In this document: in pieces, positions 16,713 to 26,036 of the stretch
Position numbering within the stretch: the first letter of the stretch is position 1
Layout: each line of letters opens with the position of its first letter
From: Streptomyces aureus
Lineage (GTDB): Bacteria; Actinomycetota; Actinomycetes; Streptomycetales; Streptomycetaceae
DNA length: 64,000 bases
Reading direction: 5' to 3'
NCBI RefSeq assembly: GCF_000725495.1
Contig: NZ_KL647043.1
Location: 27,715-91,714, forward strand
Made by a program: the position numbers and the translations under genes
Notes under the pieces: model-generated
What the model saw: only the letters and a program-made list of their open reading frames with translations
Told to the model about the DNA's origin: nothing
The model's database searches: none

Positions 16713-17068
16713 CCCGTCGCCCCCTGGGCACCGCCCGCGAGACGTCCCAGCCGGCGGCGCGCCTCGCGGGCCACCGCCTCCATCCGCTGCACCTCGACGT
16801 CCAGCACCGTCGTGCCGGACGGGGTGAGCGCGTACACGCGCCGGGCCCGGCCGTCGACGACCTCTTCGCGTTCCACCCGCACCAGCCCTTCCTCCAGCAG
16901 TCGGTCCAGCGCTCCGTACAACGTGCCCGCCCGCAGGCGTACCCGGCCCTGCGACATCTGCGCGACCTCGGCGATCAGTGCGTACCCGTGCCGGGGTGCG
17001 TCGGCCAGTGCGGCCATCAGCAGCAGCGTCGGCTCCCGCATCGGCTGCCGGCCATCCCTGTTAGTCAT
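16709..17068 (-). CDS. PadR-family transcriptional regulator
   Basis: 119 residues with a complete PadR winged helix. MREPTLLLMAALADAPRHGY is the PadR opening, followed by the recognition region LRAGTLYGALDRLLEEGLVR and the wing REEVVDGRARRVYALTPSG. It shares an ATGA overlap with the membrane protein downstream. The ATG at 17068 lies six bases from a TATATA -10 element, so the message is probably leaderless. The 16-bp near-palindrome over that element is the expected autoregulatory site. Confidence 0.92.
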   Translation of the reverse strand: MTNRDGRQPMREPTLLLMAALADAPRHGYALIAEVAQMSQGRVRLRAGTLYGALDRLLEEGLVRVEREEVVDGRARRVYALTPSGTTVLDVEVQRMEAVAREARRRLGRLAGGAQGATG

Positions 17069-17070
17069 GA

Positions 17071-17086
17071 GCGCTATATATATCGC
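17071..17086. promoter_or_regulatory. Near-palindromic operator/promoter of the second PadR operon
   Basis: GCGCTATATATATCGC is a palindrome with one mismatched pair. Read on the minus strand it contains TATATA ending six bases before the PadR ATG. The geometry matches the first PadR gene at 5102-5125: a -10 box inside a 16-bp palindrome and a leaderless start. Confidence 0.65.
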
Positions 17087-17161
17087 ATGACTGACTATCG
17101 AGGGGTGGATTCGGTGATCATTTTTGGCAGCCGCGAGGGAGGGGCGGCCGAACCGGGGACG

Positions 17162-17728
17162 TCAGGGGGTGAGGCTGCCGCTCTTGATGCCGCCGCTCCG
17201 GAGGAATTCGAGCGACATGCCCCACAGAACGGCTTCGAACACGACGACCAGGATCACGGCGCTCCAACACAGGATGCGTGCCCAGCGCGGGAGCCGGAAC
17301 CACTCGTGGTCGGGGGCGGGCGCGGTGCGGAAGAGCCACAGCCACCGGATGGCGCCGACGCGGATGCCGACCGCTGCCAGGGTCAGCGCCCAGTGGGCGG
17401 CGTGGCTGTCGATCGCCGACGCCAGCAGTGCGGCAAGCCAGTTGGGCACCAGCAGCCAGGCGGCGGCGGTCCACTTCTGGCTGCGGCTCCACCACGGCGA
17501 GAGGCACATGGCCAGGATGCCGCCGCCGGTCAGGAGGACAACGGGGAGGTTGAGAACGTCGTGCATCTCGTCGGAGGAGGAGAGCTGGTTCACGAAGCTC
17601 AGCAGACTGCCCGACACCAGAAGCCACACGATCCGGCGAGGACTGGACCAGGCGGAAGGCTTCCTCGCAGCCAAGTGGCCGTCGACGGCGTCGGCGTGAT
17701 GACGCGTTTCGTGGTCGGAGGGATTCAC
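17162..17728 (-). CDS. Integral membrane protein of unknown function
   Basis: 188 residues from the GTG at 17728, which has GAGAGGA seven bases upstream. A polar, His- and Asp-rich N-terminus (DHETRHHADAVDGHLAARKP) precedes five or six transmembrane helices (for example IVWLLVSGSLLSFVNQL and VVLLTGGGILAMCLSPWW). It has several Trp-Trp and Trp-Leu-Trp clusters at the membrane interface. No motif allows a function to be assigned. The gap to 18022 holds nothing I recognise. Confidence 0.75.
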   Translation of the reverse strand: MNPSDHETRHHADAVDGHLAARKPSAWSSPRRIVWLLVSGSLLSFVNQLSSSDEMHDVLNLPVVLLTGGGILAMCLSPWWSRSQKWTAAAWLLVPNWLAALLASAIDSHAAHWALTLAAVGIRVGAIRWLWLFRTAPAPDHEWFRLPRWARILCWSAVILVVVFEAVLWGMSLEFLRSGGIKSGSLTP

Positions 17729-18022
17729 GGAGGTTCCTCTCGGAGCAGGATCGAGTGAGGTGCTGAGGGCAGGGCAAAGCACCGCGTGTCTCGCAGTGAG
17801 CTGTTACCGGGCGGCAGGCTCTTACGGACGTGCGGGGGGTGTGGCCCAGGGACCGAAGACGGTGGGATTACGGCGCCAAGCCGGCGCGCAGGCGGCGCGA
17901 TGGCCGCAGGGGGATCTGCCGCGAGGCGCGCCCGGCGGACCCGGCCGTGCAGGGCTGTACCGGATCCGCCAGGTCGTCCCGGCGCCGGAAGTGGCGCGAC
18001 GAGGCCGGCGCCACCCGGGAAG

Positions 18023-18934
18023 TTACGCGGTGCGGCGGCGCAGAACGCGCAGGGCAGCAGTGACAAGCAGGGCGGCGAGCGCGAGAACGAGCACGCTGGA
18101 GGCGATCTGATAGCCCCAGTAGTCCCCGGAATCAAGGGAGTTGATGAGGTAGGAGTCCTGCGGGAGCAGGTCGTCGAACTGCAGGCCGAGCACGCCGCCG
18201 GGGTGGAAGCCGTGAACCTTGGAGAAAATCCATGGGTCGGCCAGCAGGACCGCCCGGGAACGGACCAGGAGGGCGGCGAGCAGCCAGGTGAGAGCGGGGG
18301 CGGCGACGACGGCGAGCCAGGAACGGCGCAGCACAGTCCCCGTCCAGGCTCCGGCAGCGACGCCGAGAACGGCGTAGGCGAGGGTGACGGGCCCGACGGT
18401 GAAGTAGGCGGTCTGCTGGTCGACGCCGTGGACCAGCAGGTCGAGCCGATAGGCGTGGACGGCGCTGCGCTGGTATAGGACGACGAGCGGCAGGGTCAGC
18501 ACGACGAGGAGCGCAGCGAGCGTGGCCCAGCGGGTGGTGAACCAGCGCCGAGGCGTGACGGACTGGGTCAGGACCAGGGTGACAAGGCGGCTCTCCCACT
18601 CCCGGGCCGTCAGGAGACCGGCAAGCGCCGCGGACCAGAGGGCGGGCCGGAAGACGATCGAGCTGTTGTCGGACAGCAGCTTCGCGGTCTTGTTGTGGGC
18701 GTCGTCGACGTATCGCCCGAAGTGGTAGGCGTGGCTGCCGACATGGTCGCGCAGCGCCACCGCGTCGGCCCAGCCGTCGTAGTGGTACACCAGTTCCGCT
18801 CCGGTGCGTGCGGCCAGGACCAGGAGGATCGCGAGAGGGATCCAGTACTGCCGAAGGGCAATCCGCACGAGTGGCAGACGGCTGCCCGGGAGGGGGGACT
18901 TCAGTGCGGAGGCTATGGCGGGGGCGGGGCTCAT
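18023..18934 (-). CDS. ABC transporter permease, GntR-controlled exporter
   Basis: 303 residues, starting in an ATGA overlap with the ATPase gene. The first helix (ALRQYWIPLAILLVLAARTG) is followed by a long outer loop with YHYDGWADAVALRDHVGSHA. Five more helices include LLTAREWESRLVTLVLTQSV, the EF-loop-like motif that contacts the ATPase in ABC-2 type permeases. It ends with a basic tail (RVLRRRTA). With the ATPase it should form a drug or peptide exporter of the YtrA-regulated type. Substrate unknown. Confidence 0.88.
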   Translation of the reverse strand: MSPAPAIASALKSPLPGSRLPLVRIALRQYWIPLAILLVLAARTGAELVYHYDGWADAVALRDHVGSHAYHFGRYVDDAHNKTAKLLSDNSSIVFRPALWSAALAGLLTAREWESRLVTLVLTQSVTPRRWFTTRWATLAALLVVLTLPLVVLYQRSAVHAYRLDLLVHGVDQQTAYFTVGPVTLAYAVLGVAAGAWTGTVLRRSWLAVVAAPALTWLLAALLVRSRAVLLADPWIFSKVHGFHPGGVLGLQFDDLLPQDSYLINSLDSGDYWGYQIASSVLVLALAALLVTAALRVLRRRTA

Positions 18935-19848
18935 GCGGCGGATTCCTTGGTGAGCAGTGAGGCGGAGGGAGTCGTTCGGGGGACTTCGCCGGTGGCCAGA
19001 TGGGCGAGGATGAGTTCCTCCAGCGAGGGCGTCCTCACCTCCCATTCCGCGGACAGTGGAGCGCCGGAAGGCCGGATCAGCACGCTGATGCCGCGGCCGG
19101 CCGGTCGGGACTCGATCACGGTGTGCCCGGCCAACTGCTCCACCGGTCCCGGAAGGGTGACGACAGCGTGCGAGGCGGTGAGCTCGTCGATGTCGCCGCA
19201 CAATCGGGTCGCACCCTGGTCGAGCACCAGCAGGTGGTCGCAGGCATCCGCGACCTCACTGATGATGTGGGAGGACATCACCACCGTGGCGCCCGTGTCG
19301 GCCACATGCGCCAGAAGCAGGCCCATCAGCTCCTGGCGGGCCACGACGTCGAGGTCCGCCATGGGTTCGTCGAGCAGGAGCAGGTCCGCCCGCTTACCGA
19401 GGGCGAGAGCCAACGCGACACGGGTGCGCTCGCCGCCCGACAGGTCGCCGATACGCTCGCTCTTGTGGAATCGGGCGGGGGCGGCGACACGCTCGGCCAG
19501 TTCCGCGTCCCAGTTGTCGCCGTTGAGACGGGCACCGAGACGTAGCGTCTCATCGACCGTGAACCGCGTGAACATCGGCCGGTGCTGGGCGAGATAGGCC
19601 ACGCGGGGGTGACCGGCACGCGGCATGCCACCCAACGCTTCGATGGCGCCCGTGGTGGGCCGCTGCAGGCCGGCGGCCAGTTCCAGCAGGGTGGACTTGC
19701 CCGCGCCGTTGGGTCCGACGAGGGCGCACACCACTCCGGCGGGTATGCGAAAACTGCATTCGTCGAGCACGTCCGAGCCCCTGCGCCGGTACCGCTTGGT
19801 GACACCCACGGCGGCGAGTGCCACGTCAGGGCTGGGGGGATGCGACAT
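18931..19848 (-). CDS. ABC transporter ATP-binding protein
   Basis: 305 residues. Walker A is GPNGAGKST (residues about 46-54), the Q-loop lies around YLAQHRPMF, the signature is LSGGERTR (about 145), and Walker B with the catalytic Glu is LLLLDEPMADLD. The H-loop follows at MSSHIIS. The C-terminal 80 residues form a regulatory extension seen in ABC-2 exporters. The ATG at 19848 overlaps the last codons of the GntR gene, so all three genes form one operon. It energises the permease encoded next. Confidence 0.95.
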   Translation of the reverse strand: MSHPPSPDVALAAVGVTKRYRRRGSDVLDECSFRIPAGVVCALVGPNGAGKSTLLELAAGLQRPTTGAIEALGGMPRAGHPRVAYLAQHRPMFTRFTVDETLRLGARLNGDNWDAELAERVAAPARFHKSERIGDLSGGERTRVALALALGKRADLLLLDEPMADLDVVARQELMGLLLAHVADTGATVVMSSHIISEVADACDHLLVLDQGATRLCGDIDELTASHAVVTLPGPVEQLAGHTVIESRPAGRGISVLIRPSGAPLSAEWEVRTPSLEELILAHLATGEVPRTTPSASLLTKESAA

Positions 19849-20251
19849 CGGGTTCCTTCGACACGTAGAGATCTTCGAGTACCGCACTGAACAGTGCTGT
19901 CAGGTCATCGCGCTCCAACCCGGCGGCGCGGGCCCGTGAGGCGACGTCGGCGAGTTCGGCACGCCAGGGGGAGTCGGCGGTGGATGCGCCAAGCGTGCCG
20001 GTCACGAACGTCCCATGCCTGCGCCGGGTTTCGACCAGGCCCTGGGACTCCAGCTCGCGATACGCCTTGAGCACGGTGTTGGGGTTGAGCGCCGTGGCCT
20101 CGACCACGGCACGGGCGGTCGGCAGCCGGTCGCCCGGCTCCAACAGCCCCAGACGCATCGCTTGCTGGACCTGCTGGACGATCTGCACGTACGCGGGGAT
20201 ACCGCCGCGCCGATCGATCCGGAAATCGAATCCCACGACCCCAACCCCCAT
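19826..20251 (-). CDS. GntR-family repressor, YtrA subfamily
   Basis: 141 residues. The winged helix covers residues about 10-80: GIPAYVQIVQQVQQAMRLGL, then LPTARAVVEATALNPNTVLK and YRELESQGLVETRRRHGTFV. Only a short helical tail follows, which is the YtrA subfamily layout: small dimerisation helices rather than a full ligand domain, nearly always co-transcribed with an ABC exporter. It is the first gene of the operon. It probably represses its own promoter until a cell-wall-active compound is sensed. Confidence 0.92.
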   Translation of the reverse strand: MGVGVVGFDFRIDRRGGIPAYVQIVQQVQQAMRLGLLEPGDRLPTARAVVEATALNPNTVLKAYRELESQGLVETRRRHGTFVTGTLGASTADSPWRAELADVASRARAAGLERDDLTALFSAVLEDLYVSKEPDVASPQP

Positions 20252-20301
20252 TGAACTAATGAACTACTTGAATAGTGCATTGAAAGATCCGTGCACGTCA
20301 A
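20252..20301 (-). promoter_or_regulatory. Promoter and likely operator of the GntR-ABC operon
   Basis: On the minus strand TTGACG (complement of 20296-20301) is followed after 18 bases by CACTAT, a plausible -35/-10 pair. Next come repeated copies of a GTTCA/TTCAA-type half-site (complement of TGAACTAATGAACTAC) ending at the start codon. YtrA-type repressors bind such repeats next to the -10. The boundaries are estimates. Confidence 0.5.
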
Positions 20302-20585
20302 GCCGGGTTCGGCGATCGAATCGCGGGGAGGCGCGAGGTCCGACCCTGCGGACCGGGACACCAGGAGGCGCACCCTTCCCGGGTCGCGGCGCTCACGAAA
20401 TAGCCGATGGCCGAAGGCGAGCCAGTCGTCAGCCACATCCTCGGCCGGACGCCGGCGGGACACAGGGGCGGACGCCGACAGGATCGCGCCGCGCAACATG
20501 CTGACAGTTGCGTCGGGAAAGTGTTCTATGATGCTGACACGAGCGTCGGCAAGTGACGCCGGCTCTGTATCCGATCCGTGGAGTG

Positions 20586-20890
20586 ATGTCAGAGATGTTC
20601 ACTGTGATGAACCGGATCCCGTTCCGGCGGCGGCTGCCGACGGGTTCGAGGACCAGTTCGGGGCGAGCATGGGCCAGTACCTGGCCGGTGTGGAGGGCCT
20701 TCTCTCGGCCCGTCTGCTGCGGTCGCAGAACGAGGGAGGCGTGTACGTGGCGGTGATGGACTTCACCTCCAAGGGCGCCTTCAGCGCCTGGATGCAGTCG
20801 CCGTCCTTCCGTGCGGCGCACCAGTCCTCCTCACCGGACATGGCGGGTGCGATCGAGTCCTTCGAGACCGTCGTCGCCGTCGGCGCCTGA
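20586..20890 (+). pseudogene. Antibiotic-biosynthesis-monooxygenase-fold protein, frameshifted
   Basis: The ATG at 20586 begins MSEMFTVMNRIP. One base is then missing near 20625. The following frame gives VPAAAADGFEDQFGASMGQY, LLRSQNEGGVYVAVMDF and a normal end, AIESFETVVAVGA. Joined, this is a complete ABM-fold protein of about 100 residues (a ferredoxin-like dimeric barrel, as in heme-degrading and quinol monooxygenases). The only defect is the single shift. It could be a recent mutation or a sequencing error. It lies between the GntR operon and an ABC operon. Confidence 0.75.
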
Positions 20891-20907
20891 GCAGAGCGGG
20901 TATCCAC

Positions 20908-22029
20908 GTGTTGCTCGCCCTACGCGACCTGCGGTTCGCCCGTGGTCGCTTCGCTCTCATCGGTGCCGTGGTCGCGATGATCGCGGTCCTCGGTGTCATC
21001 CTGTCCGGCCTCGCCTCAGGTCTCGCGGACTCCGGCGTCTCCGCCCTGCGCGGACTCCCGGCGACACATCTGGCATTCGACAAGTCAGCCTCCGGCGAGC
21101 TGTTCTCCCGCTCCATCGTCACCAAGGCCACGTGGCAGCGGCGGGCCGCGCAGCCGGGCGTACGCAAGGCCGAGCCGCTGGGACAACAACTGGTCCACGC
21201 CCAGCTGACCGGCTCCCGGGCCAAGCAGCTGGACCTGGCGGTCTTCGGGGTGGAGCCCGAGGGCTTTCTCGCCCCTTCCCCGACCTCGGGCAAGCCCTTG
21301 TCCAAGTCGTCCGCCAACGGCGTCCTGATCAGCCAGGACATCGTCAAGGAAGGTGTCCGCGTCGGTGACCGGCTCACCGTCGGCCAGGCCGGCACCCCGC
21401 TGACCGTCGTCGGCACGATCGGCCACGCCTCCTTCGGTCACGTCGGCGCCGTCTACGCGCCGCTGTCGTTGTGGCAGAAGCTGCACTACGGCCTGCCCGG
21501 CAAGATCCCGGCCGCCGCTGCCGGTCAGGCCACCGCCGTGGCCCTGCAGCTCGACTCCTCCGCCGATGTCTCCGCGATCGACAAGCGGCTGGGCACGCAG
21601 ACCGTCGACCAGGCGGGTGCGTTCGCCGCCTCGCCCGGTTACACCGCCGAGTCCAGCACCATGACGCTGATCCGCGGCTTCCTGTACGCCATCTCCGCCC
21701 TGGTCGTCGGCGCCTTCTTCACGGTATGGACCATCCAGCGCCGCCAGGAGATCGCCCTGCTCAAAGCGATGGGCGCGAGCACCGGATACATCCTGCGCGA
21801 CGCCCTCACCCAGGTCACCGCCGTTCTGCTCACCGCCACCGCCGCCGGCACCGCGATCGGTCTGGCCCTGGGCGGGGCCATGAACGGCTCCGCGCCTTTC
21901 TCCCTGCAGACAGGTCAGGTCGCCCTGGCGGGCACCCTGCTGATCGTCCTCGGCCTGGCCGGCGCCGCCGTCGCGGTCCGCCGCATCACCAAGGTGCAGG
22001 CCCTCACCGCACTGGGAGCCAACCGATGA
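20908..22029 (+). CDS. FtsX/MacB-type ABC transporter permease
   Basis: 373 residues. An N-terminal helix (IGAVVAMIAVLGVILSGLAS) is followed by a periplasm-facing domain of about 200 residues (the MacB periplasmic core type). Three helices follow: IRGFLYAISALVVGAFFTVW, one near AVLLTATAAGTAIGLALGGA, and the last LAGTLLIVLGLAGAAVAVRR. The motif IQRRQEIALLKAMGAS after the second helix is the classic FtsX-fold coupling segment. The stop overlaps the ATPase start. This is a lipoprotein- or peptide-type mechanotransducing exporter rather than a channel importer. Confidence 0.92.
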   Translation: MLLALRDLRFARGRFALIGAVVAMIAVLGVILSGLASGLADSGVSALRGLPATHLAFDKSASGELFSRSIVTKATWQRRAAQPGVRKAEPLGQQLVHAQLTGSRAKQLDLAVFGVEPEGFLAPSPTSGKPLSKSSANGVLISQDIVKEGVRVGDRLTVGQAGTPLTVVGTIGHASFGHVGAVYAPLSLWQKLHYGLPGKIPAAAAGQATAVALQLDSSADVSAIDKRLGTQTVDQAGAFAASPGYTAESSTMTLIRGFLYAISALVVGAFFTVWTIQRRQEIALLKAMGASTGYILRDALTQVTAVLLTATAAGTAIGLALGGAMNGSAPFSLQTGQVALAGTLLIVLGLAGAAVAVRRITKVQALTALGANR

Positions 22030-22742
22030 CCCATCCCGCCGCCACTCCCGCCTCCTCTGCCGGTACGGCTGTGCCGCCCGCGCTGCGCCTGACGGATGTC
22101 ACTCTCCGCCTGGGCTCCGACGAGCAGCAGGTCACCGCCCTGGACCGGATCACCCTGACCGTCACCCCGGGAGAGTTCCTCGCGGTGACCGGCCCCTCCG
22201 GATCGGGCAAGTCCAGCCTGCTGGCCGTCGCGGGCGGCCTGCAGACCCCCACCGAGGGGACGATCCGCGTTGCCGGCGCCGACCTGACCACCCTGACCGA
22301 ACGCCAGCGCACCGCCCACCGGCGCCTGCACATCGGGTACGTCTTCCAGAACGCCAACCTGCTGGCCTCGCTCACCGCTCTCGAACAGCTCCTGCTGCCC
22401 GCCCACCTCGCCGGACGGCTCGATGCTTCCGCCCGCACCCGAGCCGGAGACCTGCTCGAAGCCGTCGGCATGACCCACCGGGCCGACCGGCGCCCGCACC
22501 AGCTGTCGGGCGGAGAACGCCAGCGCGTCGGTCTGGCCCGCGCGCTCGTCCTGTCCCCCGAAGTGCTCCTGGTCGACGAGCCCACCTCCGCTCTTGACCG
22601 GGCCCGCGCCCGCGACGTCGCGGACCTCCTGGCCGAGCAGACTCGTAAGAACAACACGGCCACCGTCATGGTCACCCACGACACGGAGATACTGGACGCA
22701 GCCGACCGTGTCCTGGCCCTCAGGGACGGCCGCCTCACCTGA
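22026..22742 (+). CDS. LolD/MacB-type ABC ATPase
   Basis: 238 residues from an ATG overlapping the permease stop. Walker A is GPSGSGKSS, the Q-loop is YVFQNANLLASLTALEQLLL, typical of the MacB/LolD class, the signature is LSGGERQR and Walker B is VLLVDEPTSALD. The H-loop is VTHD. It powers the permease encoded upstream. A TetR gene follows after 29 bases and probably belongs to the same operon. Confidence 0.95.
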   Translation: MTHPAATPASSAGTAVPPALRLTDVTLRLGSDEQQVTALDRITLTVTPGEFLAVTGPSGSGKSSLLAVAGGLQTPTEGTIRVAGADLTTLTERQRTAHRRLHIGYVFQNANLLASLTALEQLLLPAHLAGRLDASARTRAGDLLEAVGMTHRADRRPHQLSGGERQRVGLARALVLSPEVLLVDEPTSALDRARARDVADLLAEQTRKNNTATVMVTHDTEILDAADRVLALRDGRLT

Positions 22743-22771
22743 CCACCCGAGTCGAAAGGCCCGAGCGCATC

Positions 22772-23374
22772 ATGCCCAAGATCAGCGCCGCCACCGTTCC
22801 TGAGCACCGCGCCCAGCAGCGGGCGGCGCTGATCCGGGCAGCCGTCGACCTCCTCGCCGAGCAGGGCGCCGCCGCCGTCACCCCGGCAGCGGTCGCCGCG
22901 CGCGCAGGACTGGCCCGCCCCAGCTTCTACCAGTACTTCACCTCCAGCGCCGCCCTGCTGGCAGCCGTCGTGGAGGACACCTTCACCGCCGCCGACGCCG
23001 CCATGTCCCAGGCGCTGAGCACGGCGAGCGAGCCCCGAGACCGCGTCGACGCCTTCGTCCGCGCCGAGCTCCACCTCGCCGCCCAGGGCCTGCACCGCCC
23101 TGCCGCCGCCCTCATGCGCGCCGACCTGCCGGCCGAATGCCGCGACCGCGTCCACGAACTCCACCACCTCCACTACGCCCCTCTGATCACTGCCGTCGCC
23201 GACCTCCGCCCCACCGACCCCCACCTGACCGCTCAGCTCCTCGGTGGCCTGCTCCAGGCCGCCATGACCGCGGTCGATCAGGGCACCGATCCCGACCATG
23301 TCGCCGCCCGCACTCTGACCCTCATCCACCGGGGCCTGGGAAACGAGTCCCGGGCTCAGAGCCAAGAAGGTTGA
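22772..23374 (+). CDS. TetR-family transcriptional regulator
   Basis: 200 residues. The N-terminal helix-turn-helix is clear: RAALIRAAVDLLAEQGAAAV, then TPAAVAARAGLARPSFYQYF. The C-terminal ligand-binding domain is helical and His-rich (RVHELHHLHYAPLITAVADL). It is co-directional with the ABC genes, with a short gap, and is followed by a strong terminator. It probably represses this ABC operon. The ligand is unknown. Confidence 0.93.
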   Translation: MPKISAATVPEHRAQQRAALIRAAVDLLAEQGAAAVTPAAVAARAGLARPSFYQYFTSSAALLAAVVEDTFTAADAAMSQALSTASEPRDRVDAFVRAELHLAAQGLHRPAAALMRADLPAECRDRVHELHHLHYAPLITAVADLRPTDPHLTAQLLGGLLQAAMTAVDQGTDPDHVAARTLTLIHRGLGNESRAQSQEG

Positions 23375-23379
23375 AAACA

Positions 23380-23410
23380 GCTGATGACCGGCGTTGAGCC
23401 GGTCATCAGC
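23380..23410 (+). terminator. Terminator of the ABC-TetR operon
   Basis: GCTGATGACCGGC at 23380-23392 pairs perfectly with 23398-23410 around a 5-base loop, five bases after the TetR stop. It lies between converging genes (TetR and the SpaA-repeat protein), so it may serve both. Confidence 0.85.
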
Positions 23411-23483
23411 CGCGTCTTCGGTCAGGTGCTGAAGGCTGCTCCCGAGCTACATCCATCCGGGAGAGGTCGTGTCACCGGACAGG

Positions 23484-26036
23484 TCAGGAGTTGCCGTACC
23501 CGTGGCACTTGTCGCCGTAGCCTGCCGTGCAGTCGCGCTTGTTCTTGACCTTGACCGTGACGTCCTCGTGAGCGCCGTCGACGACGTACGGGCCGGTCAC
23601 CGGGTTGTCGGGCAGAACGTAGCCGTCCGGGACGGCGGTCTCGCGCAGGTAGTACGTGCCGTACGCGAGGGGGTCGAAGTCACAGGTGCCCCTGCGGTCC
23701 GTGGTGCATTTGGTGCCCGTCAAGGTGTCCGGGGTGCGGCCGTTCGTCTGCAGCCCGGGCCGGCCATTCGACTCCTTCCACAGTTCGAACACAGCGCCCG
23801 CCAGCGGTCGCCCGGTCTTGGCGTCGGACTTCTTCAGATGGAGTGAGCCATCGTGGTCCTCGGGCGTCTTGGTGTCCTGAGCGGTGACGGAGACGCCGAT
23901 GTCGACGTTGTCGCCGGTGAGAACCAGCGGACCGAACACTGCAGGATCCGGCAGGTCATAGCCGTCGGGCGCGGCGGTCTCCTGCCAGTAGTACGTCCCC
24001 GTCGGGACGGTCTCCCCACACGTTCCGGCCGCACCGGTCACGCAGGGATCACCGACCCTGGTGTCAGGGTTGATACCCGTGGTCTGCAGGCCGCTGGTGC
24101 CGTTCGTCTCCCGCCACAACTGGAACTCCGCACCACGCAAGGCAGCTCCGGAGTCCGCATCGACCTTCCGCACCCGCACCCGACCCTGACCGGGAGTCAC
24201 GGGCGTCTTGGTGTCGTTCGCCGTGACGGAAACACCCGCGTCGACGTTGTCGTCGGTGAGAACCAGCGGACCGAACACTGCAGGATCCGGCAGGTCGTAG
24301 CCGTCGGGCGCGGCGGTCTCCTGCCAGTAGTACGTCCCCGTCGGGACGGTCTCCCCACAGGTGCCAGCGGCACCCGTGACGCAGGGGTCACCGACCTTGG
24401 TGTCCGGGTTGGCGCCACCGGTCTGCAGACCGGCCGTGCCGTTGGTCTCCTGCCACAACTGGAACTCCGCACCACGCAAAGGGGTGTTGGAGTCTGCGTC
24501 GACCTTCCTGACACGGACCCGACCCTGCCCAGGAGTCACGGGCGTCTTCGTGTCCTGTGCGGTCACCGAAACACCAGCGTCGGCATTGGCGTCAGTAAGG
24601 ACCAGCGGACCGAACACGGCGGGGTCGGGCAGGTCGTAGCCGTCGGGCGCGGCCGTCTCCTGCCAGTAGTACGTCCCCGTCTCGACCGTCTCGCTGCAGG
24701 TGCCTGCCGTGTCGGTGGCACACGGATCGCCGACCTTGGTGTCCGGGTTCGTGCCGCTGGTCTGCAGGCCGTCGGTGCCGTTTGTCTCGCGCCACAGCTG
24801 GAACTCCGCGCCCTCCAGTGGGTCGCCGGTGTCGGAGTCCGTCTTCTTGACGCTGACCGAGCCGGTGACGGGGGTCGGGGTGTCGGAGTCGCATTCGAGG
24901 TCGGCGTCGAAGGGGAAGTAGTGGATCTCGCCCGCGTTCACCGCGCCGCCGCCCGCTCCTCCGGACAGCGGGCCCGCGACGAGTTCGCGGGTGATGATGT
25001 CGCCCTCGAGGTTGGACGGGTCGAGGTCGGTGAGTTCGGCGCGCGGGGCGTAGATCGTGCCCTCGACGGTGTCGCCGTCCGCGATGGTGATGTCGGTGGC
25101 GTCGGCGAAGTTCCACAGGATGTACGGGGCCTGGTCCCCGGAGACGCCCGCCATCGTGGGCGTGTGCCAGGTGAAGTCGCCGCCGGTGCCCGTGGTGTCC
25201 ACGTCGATGAGCAGCGGGGTGTCCGCGGACGGCTGGTCCAGGAACGTCAGCGTGCTGATGTTGTCGAGTTGCTCGCCGGTCAGACGCAGCACGTTGGTCT
25301 GCCCCTGGGTGAGGGCGATCTTGATGTTGGAGCCGGCCGGAATCGTGTTCTGGTCGGGCAGCGGGTCCCCGTTGCCGTCGAGCAGCGTCACGTTCGCCCC
25401 GCACGTGGCCATCGAGTCGGACCGGTCGCGGTAGGTGGAGAACAGGGAGGTGAAGTCCATCAGGCCGGACTGGGCGACCGAGGCGGCCGACTGCCGGGTG
25501 GTGAGCTGGACGCGCGGCGTGGAGTTGTAGGCGGCGCCCTTCGCCACGATCTCCGTGTTGACGCTCGCGCCGTTCTGGTCCTGGGTGAGGATGTCGCTGG
25601 CCGACGTGTCGCCGATCTTGGCGTATCCATTCTGCAGGACCTGCAGGACGCCTGACGGGCTGGTTCCCGCGTAGTCGATGCCACCGCCGACGAGCAGAGC
25701 CGTCGGCTGCGTGTCGCCCGAAGCCGTGAAGGTACCGGGGGTGTTCAGGGCGACGTTGTAGTTGTCACCGAAAGAGAGATTCCCACCCACGGCCACCGGA
25801 CCCTCCGACTCCGTGCTGCCGAACGTCGCGTCCCCTTGGGTGACGACCCCGAAGCCGTTGCTCCCGGCCACCGGGTTCCCGATCACGACAGGGGCGAGAG
25901 CCGCGGCGGCCGCCGGGTTGCCCGCGAGCACGAAGGCCGCCAGCAGCCCCGACCCGGCGAGCCCCGCCGTGGCCCGCAAGGGGATCTGTCTCAAAGCCGA
26001 GGTGGCGCACGCGATCTGGTGAGTCGGTCTTCTCAT
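23484..26036 (-). CDS. Secreted choice-of-anchor-A protein with SpaA/Cna-type repeats
   Basis: 850 residues. The N-terminus is a signal peptide ([20 protein letters not shown], cleavage near residue 46). Residues about 50-380 form a choice-of-anchor A domain ([20 protein letters not shown] and [16 protein letters not shown]). Four SpaA/Cna-B-type beta repeats follow, each opening like [20 protein letters not shown] and ending like [17 protein letters not shown]; the last is more diverged. The Lys early in each repeat and the Glu of QETAAPDGY are placed as in domains that form internal isopeptide bonds. No LPxTG sorting signal is present. The C-terminus is short with two cysteines ([15 protein letters not shown]). 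It is a likely cell-surface or matrix protein. Confidence 0.9.
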   Translation of the reverse strand: MRRPTHQIACATSALRQIPLRATAGLAGSGLLAAFVLAGNPAAAAALAPVVIGNPVAGSNGFGVVTQGDATFGSTESEGPVAVGGNLSFGDNYNVALNTPGTFTASGDTQPTALLVGGGIDYAGTSPSGVLQVLQNGYAKIGDTSASDILTQDQNGASVNTEIVAKGAAYNSTPRVQLTTRQSAASVAQSGLMDFTSLFSTYRDRSDSMATCGANVTLLDGNGDPLPDQNTIPAGSNIKIALTQGQTNVLRLTGEQLDNISTLTFLDQPSADTPLLIDVDTTGTGGDFTWHTPTMAGVSGDQAPYILWNFADATDITIADGDTVEGTIYAPRAELTDLDPSNLEGDIITRELVAGPLSGGAGGGAVNAGEIHYFPFDADLECDSDTPTPVTGSVSVKKTDSDTGDPLEGAEFQLWRETNGTDGLQTSGTNPDTKVGDPCATDTAGTCSETVETGTYYWQETAAPDGYDLPDPAVFGPLVLTDANADAGVSVTAQDTKTPVTPGQGRVRVRKVDADSNTPLRGAEFQLWQETNGTAGLQTGGANPDTKVGDPCVTGAAGTCGETVPTGTYYWQETAAPDGYDLPDPAVFGPLVLTDDNVDAGVSVTANDTKTPVTPGQGRVRVRKVDADSGAALRGAEFQLWRETNGTSGLQTTGINPDTRVGDPCVTGAAGTCGETVPTGTYYWQETAAPDGYDLPDPAVFGPLVLTGDNVDIGVSVTAQDTKTPEDHDGSLHLKKSDAKTGRPLAGAVFELWKESNGRPGLQTNGRTPDTLTGTKCTTDRRGTCDFDPLAYGTYYLRETAVPDGYVLPDNPVTGPYVVDGAHEDVTVKVKNKRDCTAGYGDKCHGYGNS
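23860..24880 (-). repeat. Three tandem 339-bp repeats inside the SpaA-type gene
   Basis: The stretch ACCAGCGGACCGAACAC begins at 23923, 24262 and 24601, exactly 339 bases (113 codons) apart, with long near-identical flanks. These encode three almost identical repeat domains. Such DNA repeats allow copy-number change by slippage or recombination, which would lengthen or shorten the surface protein. Confidence 0.9.

Noticed and set aside
23484..26036. Sortase-anchored pilin
   Set aside because: The repeats fit, but there is no LPxTG-like motif, C-terminal helix or basic tail, and no sortase gene in the window.
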